A stretch of DNA of 64,000 bases, from positions 3,801,001 to 3,865,000 of the forward strand of contig NC_073346.2 in the NCBI RefSeq assembly GCF_027580225.2. Reading direction: 5' to 3'. This document shows, one piece after another, positions 12,001 to 62,913 of this stretch. Source of the DNA: Misgurnus anguillicaudatus (Eukaryota > Chordata > Actinopteri > Cypriniformes > Cobitidae). Both the position numbers and the translations under genes were made by a program. The notes under the pieces are model-generated. The model had not been told where the DNA came from and made no database searches. It was given only the letters and a program-made list of their open reading frames with translations. Positions within the stretch are counted from its first letter, which is position 1. Every line of letters starts with the position of its first letter.

Positions 12001-14066
12001 ATTTATTTATCTTATTTAATAATTTATCTATGTACATATCTTTCTATTTACTATAGAAATTCCAAAAGTGAAATAATAACAGTTGTCTGGATAACTTTAT
12101 CCTGTATATATGCCAGCCTTGTCGGTATTATTATATTGAATATATCAAAATCAATATAACAAAACCGACAAGGCTGTCATATAAACAGCCCTCACAAAGT
12201 ACAAACAGTATAAATAAAACTATTTCAATTAATTTATTTTGCATGGCCAAAGTCATCTGACTATGACCTGGTCTTATGTTACTGACAGTCATGTTACTGA
12301 AGTTCTCCATTAATCTCTGTTAATCTGGTGTGTGTGGAGCTCAGGGGTCGGGCTATACACATTACTCAAATTCTTCAAGTAAATCAATTGGAAAATTGCA
12401 TAAAGTCACGCTTACTGACCCTGATGACATTCAGACGCTGACCTGGGCTTATCGGGCCCCCTTACCAGAACAGCTATTATACACTGGAGAAAAAGTGATT
12501 TATGGGTCATGCAATATAAGTTCTGACTTTTACCTGTCAGTTGGTCAACCTGTACACGCAGTCTAATGTGGCATCCATGTTCAGTGATTCCTGGACTTTT
12601 CTGGCATGATCCCTCCACTAGACTCACACCAGGTGTTAGGTTCACCTGATACGTCCAGTCAGGTGTCTGGATGTTTATGGTGGATTCTTCTTTAGACTCG
12701 ATCTTCACATCTGTGCCATCCCTACTGATGTCACTCCTGAGGGGGTTAAACAGGAAGTCAATGGTGAAATACAAATCTTGACTCTTAGCTGCTGGGGTGT
12801 TGTGGGTAACAGATTATAGGTCCAGATCAAAAGATTTATTTAAAAACCTAAATATGGCTTAGGTAAAAATAGCTTGTTGGGATACTTTTTACCTCTTTGA
12901 CCTACAAAACAATTGGCATTTTTGTTTTCATCCAAAGTGACTTACAGTGCATTCAATCTATACATTTTTTATCAGTATGAATGTTCCCTGAGGATCAAAC
13001 CCATGATATTTGTGCTGCTAATGCAATGCTCCATTATAGGAGCTACAGGAACACAAATCACACAAAGCTAAATGATTTGAGAAGTCTTTGATGAACAGCA
13101 CACACAGTTCAGTACACTTAGGATTAGTACACTTTGCTGAATAAACAACATCTAAAAATAAATTTAATTTATACATAATACATTAACCATAATGACAAAA
13201 AAGTAATGTCCAACCATAAAGTAACCTTTGTCCAATACCACCATCTAGTGTTGAATAATAGCACTACTGCATTTAGCATGAACCCACAATGTCCAAAGCG
13301 TTTACAGCAATGACAGTCAGTATTGCACACTCAATGTTACAATAACAGTATGTTTAAATTGTTGTTTATCCTAGTTTTAAATGTATACCATTAGAAGGAA
13401 CAGAGAGAAAAAATTACTGATAAAAAAGTATAGAAGTCACTTTGGTTAAAAACATCTGCCAAATCCAAAGATGTTAATATAAAGTGATTTTTGGACAGAT
13501 TGGCAAACTACCAATCTACTTTAATTATTTAGTACACAAAATAAAGTTTACAGTGAAGTGTGTGGTATTCCTGTAAGTATAAAATACCCAAATTACTGCA
13601 TTTATCAAAAAGGATGCAATACTGCATCCCACAATGTGTACTCGACTCGACCTTTTATGTCTTGTGTGACAAATAAAGCATTAGTAACATTGAGTTGAGC
13701 AAGCCTATCAAGGTCTTCATGATCACTAGAAAATCACAGGTGGGTAAGTTTGATTAGGGTTGGAGCTAAACTATGCAGTGCTCCGGCCCTCCAGGGTAAG
13801 ATTTGAATAGCCCTGCTGTACACTACAGATACTACATTCAATGTAAATACACTACACTATTCCACAAAGTCATTAACGTTACATTCAATAATTCGTGCTA
13901 CTCAGCATATCCATTGACACACAACTGCTCTAACGAAATAAGAGTTCATTAATGGATTTAAAAATGGGTTTAAAAGATAAAACAAATGTTACCGAATAAA
14001 CAAAAGGCCACTTTGCAACTTTTGTCTCAGCTCAAGAAAGATGCTGTCTTGCTGTGTAACTTCCAT
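1..14066 (-). CDS. ube3d: ube3d gene, partial: E3 ubiquitin-protein ligase E3D (HECT-like E2-binding protein)
   Basis: Seven coding exons lie on the minus strand: 13993-14066, 12534-12736, 10686-10776, 10373-10586, 6317-6389, 5674-5785 and about 1257-1368. All junctions through the seventh acceptor keep frame (cumulative phases 2,1,2,0,1,2), giving about 293 residues; the remaining C-terminus lies left of base 1. UBE3D binds the E2 UBE2C and is described as promoting cyclin B ubiquitination; that role is family knowledge. Seen here: an N-terminal beta-rich segment, two CxxC pairs (C112/C115 and C205/C208) typical of a metal-binding family, the hallmark WCCHPDPFA block at about 143-151, and the helix [16 protein letters not shown] near 259-274, which matches the human protein as I remember it. 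The start is the first in-frame ATG of exon 1. It is divergent from rpa2. Its introns carry many MITEs and LINE fragments. Confidence 0.93.
208..250. repeat. TA/CA microsatellite
   Basis: Mixed (TA)n and (CA)n run abutting the left end of the next element. Bases 1-207 hold nothing else I can support. Confidence 0.8.
249..1175. mobile_element. Tc1-type non-autonomous element, copy 1
   Basis: Ends are inverted: CAGTATTGTATAAAAGTCTT at the left and AAGACTTCTGCACAGTATTG at the right, flanked by TA. It is the same family as 47514-48817. A piggyBac-type MITE (384-912) is nested inside. Confidence 0.65.
384..912. mobile_element. piggyBac-type MITE nested in the 249-1175 element
   Basis: TTAA at both ends (384-387, 909-912), ends AAAGGCCACAT and ATGCCCTTT. 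Internal sequence matches the copy at 35316-36419. Confidence 0.65.
1257..1368 (-). CDS. ube3d: ube3d exon 7, 3' boundary unclear
   Basis: Acceptor gtcatacag before 1368. The peptide [18 protein letters not shown] then [16 protein letters not shown] aligns with human QFVQSVLAQCLVQLSSA and FRFTIQ...YILL. No GT donor follows the conserved ILL; the frame meets a stop soon after, so the 3' end is set by similarity only. Later exons lie outside the window. Confidence 0.8.
1694..2144. mobile_element. piggyBac-type MITE in ube3d intron 6
   Basis: TTAA at 1694-1697 and 2141-2144. Imperfect inverted ends: AACTGGCGCAGCCC against GGGACAGCACCAATTA. The rest of 1369-2993 has no gene; around 2226-2300 is a common fish repeat with GCTGGGTTGTTTTAAACCC. 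Confidence 0.6.
2994..4737. mobile_element. Foldback MITE (TTAA type), split by a hAT
   Basis: TTAA at 2994-2997 and 4734-4737. The outer arms, about 300 bp each, are inverted copies (AGGAATAGTACACTTTCTTA at the left; its mirror, AAGAAGTGGAATATTCCT, at the right). The hAT at 3353-4285 lies in the middle. Its right TTAA is also the left TTAA of the next element. Confidence 0.7.
3353..4285. mobile_element. hAT-type element with 8-bp TSD CAATAAAC
   Basis: Perfect target duplication CAATAAAC at 3345-3352 and 4286-4293. The imperfect inverted ends TATGTTGCATCGAT and ATCGGTGCATCCCTA are rich in GATCGG/ATCGG motifs. A (GT)n run is at about 4138-4160. No transposase frame. Confidence 0.8.
4734..5559. 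mobile_element. Foldback MITE (TTAA type), intact copy
   Basis: TTAA at 4734-4737 and 5556-5559. Long arms of about 370 bp mirror each other (CCAGATAATTTACTCACCAC against GTGGTGAGTAAATTATCTGG). Same family as 2994-4737. Confidence 0.8.
5674..5785 (-). CDS. ube3d: ube3d exon 6
   Basis: Acceptor gcgtttcag before 5785, donor gtaatg after 5674. The peptide [15 protein letters not shown] matches human TKFYMTEIIIQSSE. Phase 1 in, phase 2 out, joining exon 7 through an Arg codon (AG+A). Confidence 0.9.
6317..6389 (-). CDS. ube3d: ube3d exon 5, second CxxC
   Basis: A short exon after ccccagcag, with donor gtatga. The peptide [20 protein letters not shown] carries C205/C208 and aligns with human VICKRCKVMLGE. 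A tandem CAG acceptor (cagcag) would allow an alternative start three bases upstream at 6392, adding one Gln. Confidence 0.9.
6508..6811. mobile_element. Common cyprinid TTAA MITE in ube3d intron 4
   Basis: TTAA at 6508-6511 and 6808-6811. Ends AAGTTCACCCAAAAATGAAA and TGCGAACTATCCCTT, with inner ATTCTGTCATCATTTAC mirrored by GTAAATTATGACAGAAT. Confidence 0.75.
6990..7164 (+). pseudogene. L2-like LINE reverse transcriptase fragment, 5' part
   Basis: Plus frame reads [20 protein letters not shown] then [18 protein letters not shown], the RT fingers/palm blocks of L2-type LINEs. It is interrupted at 7166 by a hAT-like element and resumes near 7905. Confidence 0.75.
7167..7895. mobile_element. 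hAT-like non-autonomous element inside the LINE
   Basis: Inverted ends GGCTGTTTACACC and GTGTAAACAGCC; internal GATCGGATCACAAGTGGAC appears inverted near the other end. Target duplication is unclear (CTTTTACA against CTTAGACT, 5 of 8). Fragments of the same family are at 17675 and 20168. Confidence 0.65.
7905..8362 (+). pseudogene. L2-like LINE reverse transcriptase fragment, 3' part
   Basis: Reads [18 protein letters not shown], then a stop inside the GVPQGS block, then [12 protein letters not shown] with the YADD catalytic box at 8119-8130, then [16 protein letters not shown] and SLGVM. Stops and a frameshift show it is dead. Confidence 0.8.
8365..8885 (+). pseudogene. Second LINE RT fragment of a different clade
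   Basis: Plus frame 8517-8790 reads [19 protein letters not shown] then [20 protein letters not shown], the RT motif typical of fish I/Jockey-like LINEs; downstream [15 protein letters not shown] is in another frame. Frameshifted and truncated. It follows the L2 piece directly. Confidence 0.7.
9235..9567. other. Unassigned open stretch in ube3d intron 4
   Basis: Both strands are open for about 90 codons over 9235-9567, and the segment is less AT-rich than its surroundings. Neither peptide is recognised (minus: [18 protein letters not shown]; plus: [20 protein letters not shown]). It may be an old repeat, an alternative exon or a conserved non-coding block. 9570-10372 holds a repeat near 9850-9920 (CTTGATCCTGATTGG) and nothing else supported. 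Confidence 0.3.
10373..10586 (-). CDS. ube3d: ube3d exon 4, WCCHPDPFA block
   Basis: Acceptor ttttacag before 10586, donor gtaagt after 10373. It encodes [10 protein letters not shown] and [14 protein letters not shown], the most recognisable motif of the family, followed by a Ser/Gln-rich tail that probably forms a linker. It ends in phase 0. Confidence 0.95.
10686..10776 (-). CDS. ube3d: ube3d exon 3, first CxxC
   Basis: Acceptor tacctcag before 10776, donor gtaaag after 10686. The peptide includes [16 protein letters not shown]112 and C115 form the first CxxC pair. Phase 1 in, phase 2 out, consistent with both neighbours. Confidence 0.93.
11017..11411. mobile_element. hAT-type MITE with 8-bp TSD GTTACTAC
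   Basis: Perfect TSD at 11009-11016 and 11412-11419; inverted ends TAGGGCTGTGC and CCCAGCCCTA. 395 bp, no coding capacity. Inside ube3d intron 2. Confidence 0.82.
11420..11590. repeat. Interspersed repeat with AACACAT motifs
   Basis: Palindromic AACACATCTTGTGT-type units, the same family as 45500-45700. 11590-12106 has no feature that I can support. Confidence 0.5.
12107..12183. other. 33-bp near-perfect inverted repeat (hairpin)
   Basis: The arms 12107-12139 and 12151-12183 pair over 33 bp with three mismatches around an 11-nt loop; the core CAGCCTTGTCGGT pairs with ACCGACAAGGCTG. It lies in ube3d intron 2. The size suits either a tiny MITE or a miRNA precursor. Confidence 0.6.
12534..12736 (-). 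CDS. ube3d: ube3d exon 2
   Basis: The acceptor ccccctcag precedes 12736; the donor gtaaaa starts at 12533. It encodes about 68 residues, including [14 protein letters not shown] and [12 protein letters not shown], similar to the N-terminal half of the UBE3D family. Confidence 0.9.
13735..13815. repeat. Solo fragment of the 39972-type hAT
   Basis: Contains TTTGATTAGGGTTGGAGC then GCCCTCCAGGG, the internal 3' portion of the element at 39972-40521. The rest of 12737-13992 (ube3d intron 1) shows nothing recognisable. Confidence 0.5.
13993..14066 (-). CDS. ube3d: ube3d exon 1 (start codon)
   Basis: ATG at 14066-14064, 24 codons plus 2 nt, then a gtaaca donor at 13992. The peptide contains [11 protein letters not shown], matching human FLEVRGQLQS. 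The phase fits exon 2, with CG+G giving Arg25. Confidence 0.9.
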
Positions 14067-14148
14067 TTTATTGAGAAATGCACAGTGCGCGGTGTTCAAC
14101 ACACGCCTGCTAAAAACAACGTGACTACAAATTTCTGCGACATGCTAG

Positions 14149-14156
14149 TGACGTCA
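14149..14156. promoter_or_regulatory. Palindromic CRE (TGACGTCA), ube3d side
   Basis: Perfect 8-bp CREB/ATF site 83 bp upstream of the ube3d start codon. Confidence 0.6.
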
Positions 14157-14907
14157 CCAGAAAGTAAATGATTTCAAATAAAAAGTCCTTTTACTAACGA
14201 TTCAGTAGCATAGTAGTAATCAAAATACCGCACACGAACTCTTTTAAATCTGAAAATACTTTACACAACATAAATTATGAAGGAAATAGTTAGAATAAAT
14301 ATATTAAAATAAGAAGTGGCTGCAGATGCTTATATTGGCATAAAAAAGCAGTGTAACGTTAGGCCAACATGAAGTGATATTATAAGATGATAATTATTTA
14401 GAAATATATGTATTTCGATAACAGAGGGTACATGATCTAGTAGTATGATATATTTGTACAATCAGATATCAACTAACTCACTTAAATATTTAGTCAACAT
14501 TAGTTCTGCTATGCAGGCTATTAATAGGTTTAAAAGCAGGTTGTGAAACTTTATCACACAATCAAACTAGGTTTAAACAAAGATCGAACCACAATAATAA
14601 AAAACACAGGTAGTGCACAGTAGTGCGGATGTTCCGAGGCGAATGGAATTAAAACATTGTGGTGACAAACCCCAATATTATATTTAGAGAATGCGATTTA
14701 TACAAAAGAAAAGTGATTAAGTTTATCGTTTAAACTGTTGTCGTTGTATTTTTTATTGTGTATATTTAATACGTTCTGTCCATTATGTTATAGTTATGGC
14801 GTTGTGACATGTAAATACTTAAAAAAAAAAACTTTTATTTATAGAAGGACTTTTTGCGGCAGTTCGGAGAGACGCATGCGCAGTGTGAGAGCGCGGAATC
14901 GAAGCTG

Positions 14908-14915
14908 TGACGTCA
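14908..14915. promoter_or_regulatory. Palindromic CRE (TGACGTCA), rpa2 side
   Basis: Perfect 8-bp CREB/ATF site 103 bp upstream of the rpa2 start codon. Confidence 0.6.
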
Positions 14916-15017
14916 CATCAGCGTGCAGTGGATCCGTGGTGGCGGGAGATTTTTGACTGTTTTTGTCATTGTGTTTCATATTTAGCGTAAAAACATTCGC
15001 TCTTATTCACGGTTAGC

Positions 15018-39182
<24,165 letters not shown>

Positions 39183-39330
39183 TTACCGTCTTGTCAGATG
39201 TGTATTACCAGAGTTTGCCAATGACTTAAAACCCCAGAAGCCTTGCATTGTCACCAAGTTAAATAAGTTAATTATTTCAAGTTTGTTTTTCAGTAACCAC
39301 ACCACATTTTGTCATCTTTTTTGTATCTTT

Positions 39331-39336
39331 AATAAA
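39331..39336 (+). terminator. rpa2: rpa2 poly(A) signal
   Basis: Canonical AATAAA 149 bp after the rpa2 stop codon, in AT-rich 3' UTR; cleavage is expected 10-30 bp later. Confidence 0.8.
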
Positions 39337-39423
39337 ACTGTAAAAAAAAGTTATTTTTAAATGTACATTTGTCCCATTGTAACAACAACGTTGACTATTA
39401 AAAATGCAGTCTCAGCTTTGGCC

Positions 39424-39429
39424 TTTATT
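39424..39429 (-). terminator. themis2: themis2 poly(A) signal
   Basis: TTTATT on the plus strand reads AATAAA on the minus strand, 87 bp beyond the themis2 stop codon. Cleavage would fall near 39400-39415, within about 60 bp of the expected rpa2 cleavage site. Confidence 0.7.
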
Positions 39430-39515
39430 TCCTGTGATTTCTGAGGTTTCCTCTGCACTGGATGTTGAAGAGAGAGCATCTGTTCATCTTTGCTTAAATT
39501 CAGGTTGCCATCTGT

Positions 39516-57717
<18,202 letters not shown>

Positions 57718-57767
57718 ATGTCAACAAATACTGCAGCGAGGGATCCACATTTCGAGTGTCCGTCATG
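57718..57767 (+). CDS. ppp1r8: ppp1r8 exon 1 (start codon)
   Basis: ATG at 57718; peptide MSTNTAARDPHFECPS, then a split Trp codon (TG|G) with donor gtaaat. The human equivalent ends LFDCPTW. Confidence 0.92.
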
Positions 57768-60700
57768 GTAAATCTCACTGGAATGCTTACTGGTCACAGT
57801 GCATGAGTTAACTGTTATTATATCCGGACAAATACTGCAGTTATTCAGGATAACAACAATGTTTTAGATTGTAACTTAGGGAAGATCCAGCACGAGAACA
57901 CAAGCTTAAATGTTTTACAAACAGCACAGAAAAGCATATAATCTCAGAAGCCACACGCTTATAATTGTCTTTATTTAATAAGGGAGATCCTAGCAAACTC
58001 GTTGAGTTTTGTTTTATTTCAGGGCAGGAAAGCCTCCAGCAGGACTTCATTTGGACGTGGTGAAAGGAGACAAACTTGTCGAGGTATTACACTGAATCGG
58101 TTTTTTAAGGGTAACGTTAGATTTTATTTAACCAGCACGTTTCCTGTAAACTTAACGTTACTCTATATACCCAACATATTTCTAAACATTATGATGAGCC
58201 ATATATGAGCACATAAGAATGAGACAATAAGGTTACGCGCGGACACGTGTGTTTACAATTGTTTACCCTTGCAGAATCTGCAAAATGTTGATTATTAAAA
58301 AAAAGGGGGATTTTGGGGTAACTATTCTAAATTGAGTCATTGTTGAGTATCATGGACTATATGTAAACATCATTACATAGCTTGTTCAAGATTCAATTTG
58401 TATGATCCTTTATAATTTTTGACATTTTGCAGATAAATGGGTATGTAAACATATTAACATCAATGTATATACTGTACACTGAATCAAAACATTATGACCA
58501 CCTGCCTAATATGCTGCTGATGCTAAAACGTTGCTAATCTGCAAAATCCCTGATGGTGTTTTGTGGTATACAATATCTAGTACCAAAACACTTGTAGCAT
58601 CTCTGGGGAATTTGGAGACCAGGTCAACACCTTAAACTTTTCATTAATGTTCCATTCCTGAACAATGTTTGAAGCATGGTGCATTTTACTGTAAGCGGTC
58701 TGCAACAATGTTTAGGTATGTGTCAAATTTACCCCCATATGAATTGTCAGACCCTGTTTTTCCCAGCAGAACATTGCCCAGACCATCACATTCCCTCCAC
58801 CGGCTTGTTGTCATCCCACAGTGCATTCTGGTTTCGTGATTTCCTCAGTTAAGCAGTGCACATGTATACAGCCATCCACGTAATGTAAAACAAAATTTGA
58901 CTCATTAGATCAGGCAGCTTCTTCCAAAGGTCTAACTCAGATGCTTGCATTTGTCCGATGTAGGAGTTTTAGGGTGTTTTCAGACCTGAGCCTTTGTTTG
59001 CGCTTTCTCTTGGTTCGGATCGTTTAGGCATATGTGAACATGGCAATCGTGCTCGGATCCACACCAAAACAACCAATCAAAGGCCTCCTGAACGAGGTGG
59101 TCTCGACCCGATTCCAAAGAATTCTGTAGTGGTTCAGTAAAAGTGTGAAAGCAATCCGACCCAACGGACCAATGAACAGGCTCTTATTGCTATTTTAACC
59201 ATGAACATACTCGATAGCTCTTTGGTGATGAATTCTGGTGAGCAGAACATCAATGCCATTCAAAACCAAAGCGCACCTGTTTCTTATAAAATGTCTTTGC
59301 AATCGGTACATGGTAAGATGGGTTTCCCGCCTAAGTTTTAATTTCTGCTCACAATAATAAAGTAATATAACCGCACTTGGCAATAAAGCCACCCAATTAT
59401 CCGCAAAGCTGCTTTCTGTCAATCCTGACGGACAACTTTGAGCAGAATCACGGAACATAAACAGATGCACTCTGACCAATTAAATGAGAGATTACTCGCA
59501 CGTGACTTGTACTTACAAATTCTGGTTCATTTGGAAATTCCCTTGTGAATGCAAACCGAACCAATGTGAAATTGCAACATTGTTGCTATTTAACCCCCAG
59601 TTTTGGAACAACGCAATCTATTTACAGGTGTGATAACACCTTTAGGTGGTGGACAGGGGTCATCATAGGCACTGTGTGTTGCAACATGTCCCTTCCATCT
59701 TGAAACTTTTTTGTGACTTATTATGACACAGTAGACCTGTTGGCTTGGACGACATGGAATAGTCTTCATTGCTTTTGTGCATCAATGAACCTTAGGTGCC
59801 CAACATCTTGCCACCGGTTTGTGAATCATCCCTCCCCGGATAACAGTTGGTAAATTCCCATCACCACTGACCAGGAGTGACCCACAGTCCTTGTTGTTTC
59901 AGAGATGCTCTGACCCAATCACCTTGCCATAACCGTTTGACCCTTGTCAGTCGCTCAGATCTTAATATCTGCTTTTTTTACCTGCAACTTACATGTTGAT
60001 TACAAGAACTGGTTGTTTGCTTTGTCACTTAACCTACCCAGACCTTGTGTGGCCTTGTTTATGAGGTGATCAATGATTTTCACTTCACCTGTGACTGGTT
60101 GTAATGTTTTGGCTCATCATTTGGTGTGCGTGTATGGTGTATATATAGTGCAGTGTAAATGAATCCTTAATGTGCGTTTTCTGTACAAAATTTTATACAA
60201 ACTTAAATGACATAAGGGTAAATGATGCAGGAAATATTTATATTCTCATTCCTTATGTTTTTACTAAAGATAAGAGGTAAAAAATAGAAACACTTTTCTA
60301 ACAGGGCTCAGTTGCAGCCTTGAATGCAGCAGGAATGCACCAGATACTGACCTGACAGCCTGCAGCTCAGCTGAGACTGATGCATGCGTGACCATGACTG
60401 TCAGATCGAAAACGGTGCTACAGAAACACAAGACCCTGAGATTTAAGCTCTGAGCGGGGAGTCACTCTCTCAGGTGTTATAACTCTAGGGCACATTGTGA
60501 TACATTAATCTTCAGCCCTGTCCCGTGAAGTTAAAGCTCCCATAACACATGCTGTTTCTGCTTATTTCATGTTAATCTTGAGTACCTTTAGAATAGTATT
60601 ACATCTTTCATATCTATTCATATAGTATACGTTTTATCAGATTTATAAAAGACAGATCTGCTGTAGCGATTATTTCAGAATAAACCCGACCCCTTGGAGG

Positions 60701-62747
60701 CTTCAAGCAAGCAACACGCACACAAAACATCCAATAACTTATAATTCACTACATGTGTGTTTACATTATATGAACTTATGTGCTAACTCCCAACCAAACA
60801 CAGACATTTGATGCAGTTTTACCTGACCACCCCATTTCAACAAAATCTAGCGTTAACAAACAGATACGCACAACTCCGTATAAAAAAACTATATTTGTTG
60901 TTTTCATAATGCTGGGTTTATTGGGAAGGTAAACAAGCTTAAATTTCACTTACAAACTAAAACACACTTCTCTGGTGACGTTGATTTCTTGTCATTTGTT
61001 GGTTGGTGTGTGCGTGCGTGCACTGCATTGGTTAAAGTGCCTATTTAAGGGCTTCCACTGTACTTCCTAGTCCTACACTAAAATTGCCCATAAAAGAAAT
61101 AAAACAAGATTGTTACGTATGAATCTTTCAAGTTAAAAAAAAACTTTCCAAAATTTGTACAAACATGGCAAAGTGCATAAATCCAACTGCTTTTTTGACT
61201 CTTAGCCTATTTTTAGCATGAGGAATCCAACTCTTAAACAGTTTTGATAAGTCAGAATTAATAAAATAGCTTTACCCCCCCCCCCCATCTTAAGTATATG
61301 CCCATGTAAAGACTGGTGGTGTGCTGAAGATTTTTTATATTCTTAAAGTTAATAATATATTACTTGCACTTTAACGGTGATGCTAACAGTGATAAAACTT
61401 AGTATCATTTAGCTAATAGCTAACTTCTGAGTGGGTCGTCTGAACAGAATAGAGAGGATAGACTAAATCTACCAATTAACATTAGCAATGACCCAGACAT
61501 TGATGTAGTCCCTGCTTATACCTTTAGTTAACACATTTATTGAATCGCTGGATGTATATTGTCAGATTTGTGCATATGAATATCAAAAAGGTAAACCGAT
61601 GTACTAATGATGTGATGTTTCTACAGAAACTGATCATTGATGAAAAGAAGTACTATTTGTTTGGGAGAAACCCTGATGTCTGTGACTTCACCATTGACCA
61701 TCAGTCATGCTCTCGTGTCCATGCGGCCCTCGTCTACCACAGGCATTTAAAAAGGGTCTTTCTCATTGACCTTAACAGCAGTAAGTGTAAACAAATCGAA
61801 GATTTCATAAAAATCCCTGTGTAGTGTGTTTCAGTGGTAGGCAATGTTTGAATCAAATATTTACACTAATTTACTTGTAGCACATGGTACATTCCTCGGA
61901 CACTTACGCCTGGAGCCACACAAGCCTCAGCAGGTTCCTATCGACTCCACGATGTCATTTGGTGCATCAACCCGTGTCTACACCATCCGGGAGAAACCTC
62001 ATACCCAGCTGAGCTCTGGTGCAGGGGAGAGTAAAATTGGTGATGATGAGGAGCTTAAAGGGCTTCTGGGACTTCCCGAAGAAGAAACTGAACTTGATGT
62101 ACGTACAGTACCTGTCATAATTTTGGCAGATTATTCATGGTCCAGTTTTATCCGGTGTCATTTCAGTTTTCCCATAAACTATATAGACCAGGGGAGTCAA
62201 ACCCCGCTGGTGCCATCTCACCAGACTAAGCCTGCAGATGTTAATTATATGGTTTAGGTCTGTTTTATTTGTGTTGGATTTCTTATTTAGGAAGAATTTA
62301 AGACCTAAGTTCATGAATGACTGCTATGCATGAGTTCTGTTACTTTTAAGTATTTATTGTCTGCATCCAGAATTTTAAACAGTGAAGCTCTGAAGTAACC
62401 ATGGATGATGTTTGCACATCTGGTTGAAAATAACCCTTTGTAAAGAAAATTTTCAGCGATTAAAAGAGAGAAACACACATTTCCTGTCCAAACTTTTGAC
62501 TGATCGTTAGCACTCATTTTACAAGCAGTTGAACTCGTGTTTAAATGAAAGAACTGTTACTTCCTCAACATTTCTTGGTTTCTTTTTTGGCTCTTATGGC
62601 AGAACCTGACAGAGTTTAACACTGCTCATAACAAGCGCATCTCTACCCTCACTATAGAGGAGGGCAATCTGGATATTCAAAGACCCAAGAGGAAAAGAAA
62701 AAACTTCAGAGTTACCTTCACCGAAGAGGATGCGATCATTAACCCAG
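57718..62747 (+). CDS. ppp1r8: ppp1r8 gene, 5' part: nuclear inhibitor of PP1 (NIPP1)
   Basis: Exons: 57718-57767, 58023-58083, 61627-61780, 61881-62098 and 62603-62747, all in phase, giving 209 residues; the remaining C-terminal exon(s) lie beyond 64000. NIPP1 targets protein phosphatase 1 in the nucleus and takes part in pre-mRNA splicing and transcriptional repression. In order: the N-terminal FECPSWAGKPPAGLHLDVV segment, an FHA domain (about 48-100) with the phosphothreonine-binding core GRN (50-52), SRVH (66-69) and HGTF (90-93), a linker with the acidic LLGLPEEETELD helix, a basic nuclear-localisation run RPKRKRK (188-194), and the PP1-docking RVxF motif RVTF (197-200). Human NIPP1 has RVTF at about 200-203. 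It is divergent from themis2; intron 2 hosts an H/ACA RNA candidate. Confidence 0.96.
58023..58083 (+). CDS. ppp1r8: ppp1r8 exon 2
   Basis: Acceptor ttatttcag, donor gtatta. Encodes AGKPPAGLHLDVVKGDKLVE, nearly identical to human NIPP1. Confidence 0.95.
58084..60300. other. ppp1r8 intron 2, left part
   Basis: Mostly the old Tc1-like element at about 58478-60130 with a second insert inside; the first 390 bp show no feature. Confidence 0.5.
58478..60130 (-). mobile_element. Degraded Tc1-like element, split by an insert
   Basis: Starts ACTGAATCAAAACATTATGA with CCACCTGCCTAATA, and ends ACTGGTTGTAATGTTTTGGC. The inside has GGAATTTGGAGACCAGGTCA, CAGCAGAACATTGCCCAGAC and GAGATGCTCTGACCCAATCA, a well-known fish Tc1-like family with transposase on the minus strand. 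No open frame remains. An unrelated piece (about 58972-59590) with TTGGTTCGGATCG mirrored by CAAACCGAACCAA interrupts it. Confidence 0.7.
60335..60497 (+). ncRNA. H/ACA box RNA candidate, SCARNA1-like, in ppp1r8 intron 2
   Basis: The segment folds into the two-hairpin H/ACA layout. The 5' hairpin has an outer stem GCACC (60337-60341) with GGTGC (60414-60418), a pocket, and an inner stem CTGACAG (60352-60358) with CTGTCAG (60398-60404). The H box ACAGAA (60420-60425) follows directly. The 3' hairpin has a lower stem CCCTGAG (60434-60440) with CTCTAGGG (60483-60490), a 9/9 nt pocket, and an inner stem capped near CTGAG/CTCTC. The ACA box is at 60492-60494, leaving exactly three bases to the predicted end. 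TGAG, the CAB box of Cajal-body RNAs, occurs in both hairpins. From memory, human SCARNA1 lies inside a PPP1R8 intron. The target is inferred only by analogy (U2 snRNA). Confidence 0.72.
60498..61626. other. ppp1r8 intron 2, right part
   Basis: No gene. An interspersed repeat-like piece around 60530-60700 (AAGCTCCCATAACACATGCT) and a C run at about 61276; otherwise nothing. Confidence 0.4.
61627..61780 (+). CDS. ppp1r8: ppp1r8 exon 3, FHA domain
   Basis: Acceptor tttctacag, donor gtaagt. Encodes KLIIDEKKYYLFGRNPD and the SRVHAALVYH core of the FHA fold. It ends in phase 1. Confidence 0.97.
61881..62098 (+). CDS. ppp1r8: ppp1r8 exon 4
   Basis: Acceptor ttacttgtag, donor gtacgt. Starts (T)HGTFLGHLRLEPHKPQQ and ends GLLGLPEEETELD. 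Completes the FHA fold. Confidence 0.96.
62603..62747 (+). CDS. ppp1r8: ppp1r8 exon 5, NLS and PP1-docking motif
   Basis: Acceptor cttatggcag, donor gtaacg. Encodes NLTEFNTAHNKRISTLTIEE, then RPKRKRK and NFRVTFTEEDAIINP. No later ppp1r8 exon is seen before 64000. Confidence 0.96.
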
Positions 62748-62913
62748 GTAACGTCATAAAGAAAATACATATGGAAATAATGTGTGAACCAATATAAACT
62801 AAACTGACAATCACAGATCAGAGTTTTGGTAACCTGTGGAATGTGGCCGACCCTATTAAAAATGAGATAATTATTTTGCCCCCCTTAAAGTTAATTTGGA
62901 TTTACCTATCCTA

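Larger units (their letters stand above)
14067..15017. promoter_or_regulatory. Divergent ube3d/rpa2 promoter
   Basis: 951 bp between the two start codons. Sites seen: palindromic TGACGTCA at 14149-14156 (83 bp from the ube3d ATG) and again at 14908-14915 (103 bp from the rpa2 ATG); NRF1-like CGCATGCGCA at 14873-14882; E2F-like GGCGGGAG at 14941-14948. The CpG-bearing part is near the rpa2 end, and the middle is AT-rich. Confidence 0.65.
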
